From Pseudonocardiales bacterium (lineage in GTDB: Bacteria; Actinomycetota; Actinomycetes; Mycobacteriales; Jatrophihabitantaceae): a stretch of 64,000 nt of DNA. The notes beneath the pieces are model-generated. The model made no database searches, was not told the DNA's origin, and was given only the letters and a program-made list of their open reading frames with translations. Both the position numbers and the translations under genes were made by a program. How positions within the stretch are numbered: position 1 is the first letter of the stretch; each line of letters starts with the position of its first letter. Shown here in pieces: positions 9,996 through 18,109 of this stretch. The DNA is taken from positions 1 to 64,000 of the forward strand of contig JAVEET010000222.1 in assembly GCA_030840295.1 (NCBI GenBank). The letters are read 5' to 3'.

Positions 9996-10373
9996 GTGAT
10001 CATCCTCGACCCGGTTTCGCCGGTACCACCGTACGAGCAGGTCCGTGGTCACTACGCGGGCCGAATCGCCGACGGTGAGCTGGTCGCCGGGACGAGATTG
10101 CCGACGGTCAGGCAGTTGGCCGCCGAACTCGGTCTCGCCGTCAATACCGTGGCGCGGGCTTACCGCGAGCTGGAAGGTGCCGGACTGATCGAGACTCGCG
10201 GACGCGCAGGCACCGTCGTGTCAGCCCGGGGCGATCTGGCCGCCTCGGCCGCGGTGCTCGCGGCCGAGGCGTTCGCCAGCCGGGTCACGGCCCTGGGGGT
10301 GAGCCGGTCCGATGCGCTAGCCATGGCCATCCAAGCCCTGGAACGCCGGTACCCGTCGAGCGATGCAGGGTGA
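9996..10373 (+). CDS. GntR-family transcriptional regulator (short, YtrA-like)
   Basis: 125 residues from GTG 9996. An N-terminal winged helix-turn-helix reads LPTVRQLAAELGLAVNTVARAYRELEGAGLIETRGRAGT. The C-terminal helical part is only about 45 residues, as in the YtrA subfamily, which lacks a large ligand domain. Its start is 4 bases after the ilvD stop, so co-transcription with ilvD is likely. YtrA-type regulators usually act on neighbouring ABC transporters; none is present here, so the target is unknown. Confidence 0.85.
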   Translation: MIILDPVSPVPPYEQVRGHYAGRIADGELVAGTRLPTVRQLAAELGLAVNTVARAYRELEGAGLIETRGRAGTVVSARGDLAASAAVLAAEAFASRVTALGVSRSDALAMAIQALERRYPSSDAG

Positions 10374-10383
10374 AGCAGGCGCC

Positions 10384-10926
10384 TCAGCCGTTGTTGAACT
10401 TGGCGAAGTCCTCGGTCAGCCAGATTCGGTGATGCCTGGTGTCGAAGACGACGTCGATACCGACCTGGGTGACCTGACGGGACAGGATGTTGCGCTTGTG
10501 ACCGTCGTACGGTGCCTTCTCGGCCATCATCATGGCTTCGATGCCGAGCGCACCGGTGGTGTCCATCCGGCTGGACCAGCCGATGTTCTCGGCGGCATAG
10601 GTCCAACGAACGTGTGGCACGATGATCTGGCCGGTGATCCGGCCACCAAGGCTGTATTCACCGTAGAACTGGTGGGTCATCGTGTTGTGGGCGGCCATCT
10701 TCAGGCTGTGCGCATGAGCGCTTCGGACCAAGACGGCGTTCGACTTCAGGGGCGGCAGCCCCGCCCTGGCCCGAGACGTGTTCATCGCCTTGAGCACCGA
10801 CAGTGCGACCGCAGCCGGCGTCGGCGTAGCCGCGGAAGCGGCGGTCGACGTTGCTGTGATCGTGCCGGCCGATAGGACCAACGCAAGTAACAGGAGTGTG
10901 AGTTTTCTGGTATGGAGTCTTAACAC
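10384..10926 (-). CDS. Secreted CAP/SCP-domain protein
   Basis: 180 residues. Residues 1-33 form a Sec signal peptide: basic MLRLHTRK, a Leu-rich core, and ASA before the likely cleavage site. The mature part is a CAP (cysteine-rich secretory/SCP) domain: LKAMNTSRARAGLPPL, VRSAHAHSLKMAAHN, a central AENIGWS and the C-terminal GHKRNILSRQVTQVGIDVV. Most bacterial CAP proteins are extracellular with unknown activity. It converges on the GntR gene with 10 bp between them. A long inverted repeat begins just 5' of its start. Confidence 0.85.
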   Translation of the reverse strand: MLRLHTRKLTLLLLALVLSAGTITATSTAASAATPTPAAVALSVLKAMNTSRARAGLPPLKSNAVLVRSAHAHSLKMAAHNTMTHQFYGEYSLGGRITGQIIVPHVRWTYAAENIGWSSRMDTTGALGIEAMMMAEKAPYDGHKRNILSRQVTQVGIDVVFDTRHHRIWLTEDFAKFNNG

Positions 10927-10986
10927 TCGGTAATCGTTACATGGCTCTGCGTAATCTCAAAGTCAACTCATGTAACGATTGTGTTA
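10921..10986. promoter_or_regulatory. Inverted repeat upstream of the CAP gene
   Basis: A perfect 12-bp inverted repeat, AATCGTTACATG (10932-10943) and CATGTAACGATT (10969-10980), is separated by 25 bp. It is flanked by a second complementary pair, TAACAC (10921-10926) and GTGTTA (10981-10986). The left arm overlaps the CAP start codon region and the right arm abuts the moaD-like stop. The stem is AT-rich with a long spacer, so an operator or a paired-site regulator is likelier than a terminator. Confidence 0.5.
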
Positions 10987-11298
10987 GCCGCCGGCGACAG
11001 ATTGGATAATTTGGACCTGCTGACCCAGCCCGATCGGAGTCTCCAGTCCGGACGATCGGCGCACGTCCTCGCCGTCGACGTAGAGGTTGACGAAACGTCG
11101 TAGCTGACCCGTCTCATCCAGGAGACGTCGACCTAGCAAGGGATAGCGGGTCGCTATCTCGGCCAACAGGTGCCGCACAGTTACCGCCCGATCGCATGAC
11201 ACTCTCAGTCGCCGCTGGCCGTCTGCCTCCGCGGTGAGGGCGCGCGGCAAGATCACCTCAATATCCGGTGGGTCGAGCCCGGAAGTGGCCGGGGTCAC
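10984..11298 (-). CDS. MoaD/ThiS-like ubiquitin-fold sulfur-carrier protein
   Basis: 104 residues from GTG 11298, which overlaps the stop of the upstream propeller gene as GTGA and is therefore translationally coupled to it. The beta-grasp pattern includes LLAEIATRYPLLGRRLLDE, RFVNLYVDGEDVR and a terminal VQIIQSVAGG; the C-terminal Gly-Gly is the thiocarboxylation site in MoaD and ThiS. No adenylyltransferase (MoeB/ThiF) or molybdopterin gene is near, so the pathway it serves is open. Confidence 0.82.
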   Translation of the reverse strand: MTPATSGLDPPDIEVILPRALTAEADGQRRLRVSCDRAVTVRHLLAEIATRYPLLGRRLLDETGQLRRFVNLYVDGEDVRRSSGLETPIGLGQQVQIIQSVAGG

Positions 11299-12410
11299 GG
11301 CAGGACCGCGACTCGGACGCACAACACATCCGGCAGGTGGCTGGCAATCTCGGTGAAGGCCGCGCCTTCGTCGTCGCTGGCGTACACCTCGCCACCCCGG
11401 GTGCCGAAATACACGCCGACCGGTTCGGCGGTGTCCACCGCCGCGGCATCCCGCAGTACCGCGTTGTACTCACCATGCGGCAGGCCCTTGTCCAGCCGGG
11501 TCCAGGTTTCGCCGGCGTCATCGCTGCGATGCACCGCCAGGTCGCCGTCCGGCGGGATCCGCTCGCCGTCTGCCTTCAGGGGGATGACCCAGGCCGTCCC
11601 ACCGCGGCGCGGATGGGCCAGCATCACGAAGCCGAAGTCCGAAGGCAGCCCGTCGGCGATCGACATCCAGGTGTCGCCGTTGTCATCCGTGCGGTACACC
11701 CCGTGGTGATTTTGGGCATACAGCCGTCCGGAGGTTCCCGCGTCCCGCGCGATCTTGTGGACACATTGGCCGAACTCCGGGCTCGGATCGGGCAAAAAGT
11801 AGGCCGAGATGCCGGTATTGCGAGGTTGCCAGGTGCTGCCGCCGTCGGTGCTCCGGTAGACGCCGCCGGTGCTCATCGCAACGTGAACCGTGTCCGGGTC
11901 CTCGGCTGAGACCGCGATCGAGTGCGCTGCGGCGCCGCCATACCCGGCACCCCAATCCGGCCGGTGCGGATGTTCCCACAGCCCCCGGTTGAGCTCGAAG
12001 TGCTCCCCACCGTCCGTCGATTTCCAGACCGAAATGGGTTCGCACCCGGCCCAGACGACATCCGGCTGCCCTACGGAGTCCGGCTGGATCTGCCAGACCC
12101 GGGATAGCGCCGCCCCGTCGTCCGCGCCGAATCGGATCGCGCCCTGTTCAGGTTCGATCCACGTCTGACCGAGGTCATCGGAATGGGCCACGGTCGGGCC
12201 CCAATGCTCGGATCGCACGCCCACCAGGATCCGGGTCCGCCCCCCACGGGTGTCGATGCCGATGCTCGGTATCTCGTTCATCAGGAAATGTGGGTCCGAC
12301 AACGACCAATTCCGCCGGTCAACGCTCGTCGCGAGCCACAGTCCCTTCTTGGTGCCGATGGCGAGAAGGAAGGTGCCAGGTTCGGTTCGCGTGTGCGCAG
12401 ACTCATCCAT
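11295..12410 (-). CDS. Asp-box (BNR) beta-propeller, sialidase-like protein
   Basis: 371 residues from ATG 12410; longer in-frame starts add an Ala-rich leader that does not look like the family. At least five Asp-box repeats are visible: AHSDDLGQTW, WKSTDGGEHF, YRSTDGGSTW, YRTDDNGDTW and HRSDDAGETW. Together they indicate a six- or seven-bladed propeller of the sialidase/photosystem stability fold. I see no signal peptide, and the Arg triad of true sialidases is not evident, so glycosidase activity is doubtful. It forms a two-gene operon with the MoaD-like gene. Confidence 0.8.
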   Translation of the reverse strand: MDESAHTRTEPGTFLLAIGTKKGLWLATSVDRRNWSLSDPHFLMNEIPSIGIDTRGGRTRILVGVRSEHWGPTVAHSDDLGQTWIEPEQGAIRFGADDGAALSRVWQIQPDSVGQPDVVWAGCEPISVWKSTDGGEHFELNRGLWEHPHRPDWGAGYGGAAAHSIAVSAEDPDTVHVAMSTGGVYRSTDGGSTWQPRNTGISAYFLPDPSPEFGQCVHKIARDAGTSGRLYAQNHHGVYRTDDNGDTWMSIADGLPSDFGFVMLAHPRRGGTAWVIPLKADGERIPPDGDLAVHRSDDAGETWTRLDKGLPHGEYNAVLRDAAAVDTAEPVGVYFGTRGGEVYASDDEGAAFTEIASHLPDVLCVRVAVLP

Positions 12411-12597
12411 GGGGCCATCGCACCACTCGCAACACCAGGCTGCAACGGCTCGGCCGGGATGAGTCACAACGGCTCTGCCGGCATGGGCGGCGGTCTTGAG
12501 CCCGTCATGTCTCGGGGCCCCGGGCGGCGCTCCCACTATATGAGACGATAATCCCGTCTTGTTGAACGGACCTCGTGGCCGGGTGTATGTTTCTCAC

Positions 12598-12624
12598 ATG
12601 CAGCACCTCGTACTCATCGACTAG
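12598..12624 (+). CDS. ilv leader peptide (MQHLVLID)
   Basis: ATG at 12598 opens an 8-codon frame, M-Q-H-L-V-L-I-D, ending at TAG 12622-12624. An in-frame GTG at 12583 would extend it to 13 residues with one more Val. Four of the last five coding codons specify Leu, Val or Ile, the end products regulating acetohydroxy acid synthase. The stop codon overlaps the 5' strand of the downstream stem, as expected for ribosome-mediated attenuation. Confidence 0.7.
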   Translation: MQHLVLID

Positions 12625-12691
12625 CGCGTCATCGGCGGTTATCCGCAGAGGACGCGCTAAACCCTTCGTGCTTTTGCACGAGGGGTTTTTT
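12622..12691 (+). terminator. ilvBNC transcription attenuator
   Basis: A 9-bp stem, TAGCGCGTC (12622-12630) with GACGCGCTA (12651-12659), encloses a small GCGG/CCGC stem. Immediately downstream is an 11-bp intrinsic terminator, ACCCTTCGTGC / GCACGAGGGGT (12661-12671, 12676-12686), with a TTTT loop and a T6 tract. CACGAGG in the terminator (12677-12683) is complementary to CCTCGTG at 12571-12577, a possible antiterminator pairing. Similar leader-peptide attenuation is known for ilvBNC in Corynebacterium. This is the only hairpin I identified in the window with a good U-tract. Confidence 0.8.
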
Positions 12692-12796
12692 GTTGCGGTT
12701 ACAGGTGTTGCGGTAACAGGTTTTGCGACGCACGGCAGGCAAGAACACGGTTGTTGGCACGTCACCGAAGTGGCACCACCAGAAAGGGTTGAGAGC

Positions 12797-14593
12797 ATGA
12801 CTGCGACACCTACCGGCGAAAAGGTCTCCGGCGCTCAGTCACTGGTCCGGTCACTGGAAGAGGTTGGTGCCGAGGTGGTATTCGGCATCCCCGGCGGCGC
12901 GATCCTCCCGGCGTACGACCCGCTGTATGACTCCACGAGAGTCCGGCACATCCTGGTCCGCCACGAGCAGGGCGCAGGACATGCGGCAGAGGGCTACGCG
13001 CAGGCGACCGGCAGGGTCGGGGTCTGCATGGCTACCTCAGGCCCGGGAGCCACCAACCTCGTCACGCCGATCGCCGACGCGTTCCTGGATTCGGTGCCGA
13101 TCGTCGCCATCACCGGCCAGGTGCCCTACCCGGCAATCGGCACGGACGCCTTCCAGGAAGCCGATATCTCCGGGATCACGTTGCCGATCACCAAGCACAA
13201 CTTCTTGGTCCAGCATCCGGAACAGATCCCGCAGACGATTGCCGAGGCGTTTCACCTTGCGCTGACAGGACGTCCCGGGCCGGTACTGGTCGATATCCCG
13301 AAGGACGTGCTGCAGGCGGCGACCTCGTTCGACTGGCCGCCGACCCTCGATCTGCCCGGCTACCGCCCGGTACTCAAACCGCACGGCAAGCAGATCCGCG
13401 AAGCGGCCCGGCTGATCGCCGGTGCACATCGACCCGTGCTCTACGTCGGCGGCGGGGTCCTCAAGGCGCATGCGACCGCCGAGTTGAAGAAACTCGCCGA
13501 GCTCACCGGGATCCCATTGGTCACCACGCTGATGGCCCGCGGGGCGTTTCCGGATTCACACCGCCAGCACCTGGGCATGCCGGGCATGCACGGCAGTGTC
13601 GCGGCCGTCACCGCACTGCAGAAGGCGGATCTGCTGATTGCTCTGGGCACCCGGTTCGACGATCGGGTCACCGGCCGGCTCGAATCGTTCGCCCCGCACG
13701 CCCTGATCATCCATGCCGACATCGATCCTGCCGAGATCGGCAAGAACCGGATGGCCGACGTTCCGATCGTGGGTGATGCCCGCGAGGTGATCAGCGAACT
13801 GATCCCGGCGATCCAGGCCGAGTATGCAGCAGGTCACCGCGCCGACCTCACCGGATGGTGGCGCCAGGCCGACGGCTGGCGCGAGACCTATCCACTCGGT
13901 TACGACGAGCCCGCCGACGGCTCCCTGGCACCGCAGTATGTGATCGAACGGCTCGGCAAGATCGCCGGCCCGGAGACCATCTTCACGTCCGGGGTCGGTC
14001 AGCATCAGATGTGGGCGGCGCAGTTCATCTCCTATGAGAACCCGTACACCTGGCTCAACTCCGGTGGCGCCGGGACCATGGGTTATTCGGTCCCCGCGGC
14101 GATGGGTGCCAAGGTGGGGGCACCCGGCAAACTGGTGTGGGCCATCGACGGCGACGGCTGTTTCCAGATGACCAACCAGGAACTTGCGACTTGTGCCATC
14201 GAGGGAATTCCGATCAAGGTGGCCGTGATCAACAACGGCAACCTCGGCATGGTTCGTCAGTGGCAGACGCTCTTCTACGAGGAGCGCTATTCCAACACGG
14301 AGCTGGGCACTCACGCATCTGTGGACCAGGCGAGCCTGACCGGTTCGCGCCCCAGGATCCCGGACTTCGTCAAGCTTGCCGACGCCCTCGGCTGTATCGG
14401 ATTGCGGTGCGAGAACAAGTCCGACGTGGACGCCACGATCGAGAAGGCCATGTCCATCGACGACCAGCCCGTCGTGGTGGATTTCACCGTCGGCAAGGAT
14501 GCCATGGTGTGGCCGATGGTTGCCGCCGGCACCTCTAACGACGAAATCCTCGCGGCCCGGGGTATCCGCCCGGCCTTTGACTCGGGAGTGTGA
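12797..14593 (+). CDS. ilvB: Acetohydroxy acid synthase (acetolactate synthase) large subunit
   Basis: 598 residues; a ThDP-dependent enzyme that condenses two pyruvates to acetolactate, or pyruvate with 2-ketobutyrate, the first common step of branched-chain amino acid synthesis. The ThDP glutamate is in [14 protein letters not shown]; the FAD/central domain and the [15 protein letters not shown]...[12 protein letters not shown] ThDP-Mg motif (about residues 455-500) are intact. ATG 12797 is preceded by AAGGG and GAG. It is controlled by the attenuator upstream. Its partner ilvN is not adjacent: a racemase gene lies between. Confidence 0.97.
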   Translation: MTATPTGEKVSGAQSLVRSLEEVGAEVVFGIPGGAILPAYDPLYDSTRVRHILVRHEQGAGHAAEGYAQATGRVGVCMATSGPGATNLVTPIADAFLDSVPIVAITGQVPYPAIGTDAFQEADISGITLPITKHNFLVQHPEQIPQTIAEAFHLALTGRPGPVLVDIPKDVLQAATSFDWPPTLDLPGYRPVLKPHGKQIREAARLIAGAHRPVLYVGGGVLKAHATAELKKLAELTGIPLVTTLMARGAFPDSHRQHLGMPGMHGSVAAVTALQKADLLIALGTRFDDRVTGRLESFAPHALIIHADIDPAEIGKNRMADVPIVGDAREVISELIPAIQAEYAAGHRADLTGWWRQADGWRETYPLGYDEPADGSLAPQYVIERLGKIAGPETIFTSGVGQHQMWAAQFISYENPYTWLNSGGAGTMGYSVPAAMGAKVGAPGKLVWAIDGDGCFQMTNQELATCAIEGIPIKVAVINNGNLGMVRQWQTLFYEERYSNTELGTHASVDQASLTGSRPRIPDFVKLADALGCIGLRCENKSDVDATIEKAMSIDDQPVVVDFTVGKDAMVWPMVAAGTSNDEILAARGIRPAFDSGV

Positions 14594-14594
14594 G

Positions 14595-15320
14595 GTGGCT
14601 CAAACGGACCTCCGCCGGGTCGGGCTGATCGGTGGCACGTCGTGGGAATCGACAGCCGCCTATTACCGTCTGCTCAACCAGGCCGTGCGGGATCTGCGCG
14701 GTGGCTCCGCGAGCGCAGCTGTGAGCATCCATTCTCTGGACTTCGCCGGTGTGCACGCTCAGCAGCTGGCCGGGGACTGGTCCTCGCTCGGTGCCGACCT
14801 CGGTGATGCCGCGGCCGCTCTGCAGCGGGGTGGCGCGGAGGCAGTCGCGGTCTGCGCCAACACTTTGCACCTGGTGGCCGACGCCATCTCCAGCGCAGTC
14901 GACGTGCCCTTCATCGATCTCATCGAGATCGTGGACCGCGAATGCGTAGCGCAGAACTGGAAGGCGGTCGGCCTGCTCGGGACCGGATACACGATGCGCT
15001 CGGCGATGTACCCCGACCGGTTGGCCAAGTCCGGTATCGAGGTTCTGGTGCCCGACGAGCCCGATCTGCAGTTCGTCCACGATGTCATCTACGACGAGCT
15101 GACCCGGGGAATTGTCAGCCCGCAATCACGCGAGGGCTATCTGGCGGTGATCGGCCGCCTCGTCGATCGGGGCGCCGAGGCGATCGTCCTAGGCTGCACC
15201 GAGATCGGCCTGATGCTCCGCGACGGCGACGCGTCGGTGCCCTTGCTCGACACCACGATCAGCCATTGCCAGGCGCTGGTCGAGTTCATGCTTTCCGCAC
15301 CGAGTGGGAGTCCCAGATGA
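14595..15320 (+). CDS. Aspartate/glutamate racemase family protein
   Basis: 241 residues from GTG 14595, one base after the ilvB stop. RVGLIGGTSWEST is the typical N terminus of YgeA-type racemases. The two catalytic cysteines are in VCANTLH (about residue 86) and VLGCTEIGL (about 198), so two-base racemisation is possible. Its stop overlaps the ilvN start (ATGA). The gene therefore sits inside the ilvBN transcription unit, between two subunits of one enzyme. The true substrate is unknown; Asp is the usual guess. Confidence 0.88.
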   Translation: MAQTDLRRVGLIGGTSWESTAAYYRLLNQAVRDLRGGSASAAVSIHSLDFAGVHAQQLAGDWSSLGADLGDAAAALQRGGAEAVAVCANTLHLVADAISSAVDVPFIDLIEIVDRECVAQNWKAVGLLGTGYTMRSAMYPDRLAKSGIEVLVPDEPDLQFVHDVIYDELTRGIVSPQSREGYLAVIGRLVDRGAEAIVLGCTEIGLMLRDGDASVPLLDTTISHCQALVEFMLSAPSGSPR

Positions 15321-15841
15321 GCGTTCACACCCTGTCCGTCCTGGTCGAGAACAAGCCCGGTGTGCTCGCGCGGGTGACCGGTCTCTTCTCCCGGCGCGGC
15401 TTCAACATCGATTCGCTCGCTGTCGGTCCGACTGAGCATCCGGAGATATCCCGGATCACGATTGTCGTGTCCGTCGAAGGCAACGCCCTCGAGCAGGTCA
15501 CCAAGCAGCTCAACAAGCTCATCAATGTGTTGAAGATCGTCGAGCTGGAGCGTGAGACCGCGGTGCAGCGCGAGTTGCTGCTGGTCAAGGTGCGCGCGGA
15601 CGAGGCGACCCGGCGTGGCGTGGTGGAGACGGTCGAATTGTTCAAGGCCAAGGTCATCGATGTCGGGCCGGAATCCATCACGATCGAGGTGGTCGGGCCG
15701 CCGCCGAAGCTGGAGGCCATGCTGAAAATGCTGGAGCCCTATGGGATCCGCGAGATGGTCCAGTCCGGCATGGTCGCCTTGGGACGGGGGCCGCGTTCGA
15801 TGACCCAGGCCGCGCTGCGCAGCGTGGAGCGCAGCGCGTGA
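15317..15841 (+). CDS. ilvN: Acetohydroxy acid synthase small (regulatory) subunit
   Basis: 174 residues. The N-terminal ACT domain reads TLSVLVENKPGVLARVTGLF...GFNIDSLAVGPTE and binds valine to inhibit IlvB. The C-terminal domain has RELLLVKVRADEATR and ends GMVALGRGPRSM. ATG 15317 overlaps the racemase stop, so ilvB, the racemase gene and ilvN are a coupled unit. Confidence 0.96.
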   Translation: MSVHTLSVLVENKPGVLARVTGLFSRRGFNIDSLAVGPTEHPEISRITIVVSVEGNALEQVTKQLNKLINVLKIVELERETAVQRELLLVKVRADEATRRGVVETVELFKAKVIDVGPESITIEVVGPPPKLEAMLKMLEPYGIREMVQSGMVALGRGPRSMTQAALRSVERSA

Positions 15842-15866
15842 ATCCGAGCAGCTAGCCAGGTAGTGA

Positions 15867-16952
<1,086 letters not shown>

Positions 16953-16969
16953 CGCCACGACCCGAGGTG

Positions 16970-17002
16970 CGACTTCCGGCTGCATGACGCAGCCGGAAGT
17001 CG
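16970..17002 (+). terminator. Hairpin between ilvC and leuB
   Basis: A perfect 14-bp inverted repeat, CGACTTCCGGCTGC / GCAGCCGGAAGTCG, with a 5-nt loop begins 17 bases after the ilvC stop. It has no T-tract. It may stop or attenuate transcription, or protect the ilvBNC mRNA 3' end. Confidence 0.6.
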
Positions 17003-17027
17003 TGCGATCGCAGGAGAGGAACGATTG

Positions 17028-18050
17028 ATGAAGCTCGCGGTGGTACCCGGTGACGGCATCGGGGTAGAGGTCATCGAGCAGGCGGTCACAGTGCTCGACG
17101 CCGTCCTGCCTGGTGTGGAAAAGACGAATTACGACCTGGGAGCCGGGCTGTGGCACCGGACGGGCGAAACCCTCCCGGATTCGGTCCTGGCTGAACTGCG
17201 CGAGCAGGACGCCATCCTGCTCGGTGCGGTCGGCGATCCGACTGTGCCGTCCGGGGTGTTGGAACGCGGCCTGCTGCTGCGGATGCGTTTCGAGCTCGAC
17301 CAATACGTGAACCTGCGCCCGTCCAAACTGTATCCGGGAGTGCCGACGCCGCTGGCCGGCAATCCCGAGATCGATTTCGTCGTCTACCGCGAGGGCACCG
17401 AGGGTCCCTATGCCGGTAACGGCGGGGTGCTACGAAAATTCACGCCGCACGAGATCGCCACCGAAGTCAGCGTGAACACCGCATTCGGTGTCGAGCGCGT
17501 GGTCCGGGCGGCATTCGAGGGCGCGCAGAAGCGACCTCGCAAACACCTGACGCTGGTTCACAAGAACAACGTGCTGGTCAACGCGGGGGATCTGTGGTTC
17601 CGCACGGTGGCCAAGGTGTCCGAGGAGTACCCGGAGATCACGGTGGCCTACCACCACGTCGATGCGTCGATGATCTACCTGGTCACCGACCCCGGCCGCT
17701 ATGACGTGATCGTCACCGACAATCTGTTCGGTGACATCATCACCGACCTGGCCGGCGCGGTCGCCGGTGGCATTGGACTGGCTGCCAGCGGAAACGTCAA
17801 TCCGACCCGGAGCACCCCTTCGATGTTCGAGCCCGTGCACGGTTCGGCCCCGGACATCGCGGGCCAGGGCAAGGCGGACCCGACTGCGGCCATCCTGTCC
17901 GTGTCGATGTTGTTGGCTCACCTGGGCCACGACACTGAGGCGGCGAAGGTGCAGGCTGCTGTCGAGGCCGATATCGCCGGTCGCGACCAGGCCCATCCCG
18001 GGACCACCACGGAGATCGGCGAGCGGATCGCGTCCGCTGCCGCCAACTGA
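17028..18050 (+). CDS. leuB: 3-isopropylmalate dehydrogenase
   Basis: 340 residues from ATG 17028 (TTG 17025 is adjacent; AGGAGAGGA favours the ATG by spacing). It oxidises and decarboxylates 3-isopropylmalate in leucine synthesis and probably also acts in the citramalate route. [13 protein letters not shown] begins the domain; the signature [21 protein letters not shown] is present. In mycobacteria serA lies between ilvC and leuB, but here the genes are separated only by a hairpin. Confidence 0.96.
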   Translation: MKLAVVPGDGIGVEVIEQAVTVLDAVLPGVEKTNYDLGAGLWHRTGETLPDSVLAELREQDAILLGAVGDPTVPSGVLERGLLLRMRFELDQYVNLRPSKLYPGVPTPLAGNPEIDFVVYREGTEGPYAGNGGVLRKFTPHEIATEVSVNTAFGVERVVRAAFEGAQKRPRKHLTLVHKNNVLVNAGDLWFRTVAKVSEEYPEITVAYHHVDASMIYLVTDPGRYDVIVTDNLFGDIITDLAGAVAGGIGLAASGNVNPTRSTPSMFEPVHGSAPDIAGQGKADPTAAILSVSMLLAHLGHDTEAAKVQAAVEADIAGRDQAHPGTTTEIGERIASAAAN

Positions 18051-18059
18051 CCGCCTCAG

Positions 18060-18089
18060 CTCTGGCGGCGCCCAACGGCGCCGCCAGAG
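18060..18089 (+). terminator. Hairpin between leuB and cimA
   Basis: A 13-bp perfect stem, CTCTGGCGGCGCC / GGCGCCGCCAGAG with a 4-nt loop, starts 10 bases past the leuB stop and is followed by TTCTCC. It may be a terminator or processing hairpin inside the cluster. Confidence 0.55.
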
Positions 18090-18109
18090 TTCTCCGATCC
18101 GAGGAACCC

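Larger units (their letters stand above)
12411..12796 (+). promoter_or_regulatory. ilvB upstream leader region
   Basis: This 386-bp gene-free stretch separates the divergent propeller gene from ilvB. A GATAAT hexamer at 12547-12552 is a plausible -10 element; no good -35 is visible. It is followed by the leader peptide, the paired stem and the terminator listed separately, then about 105 bases to the ilvB start with AAAGGGTTGAG as its ribosome-binding region. The repeat GGTTACAGGTGTTGCGGTAACAGG near 12698-12722 has no assigned function. Confidence 0.55.

Noticed and set aside
12575-12796. N-terminal extension of ilvB through the leader region
   Set aside because: The in-frame extension would translate the attenuator stem and terminator; ATG 12797 has a ribosome-binding region and begins just before the AHAS fold.
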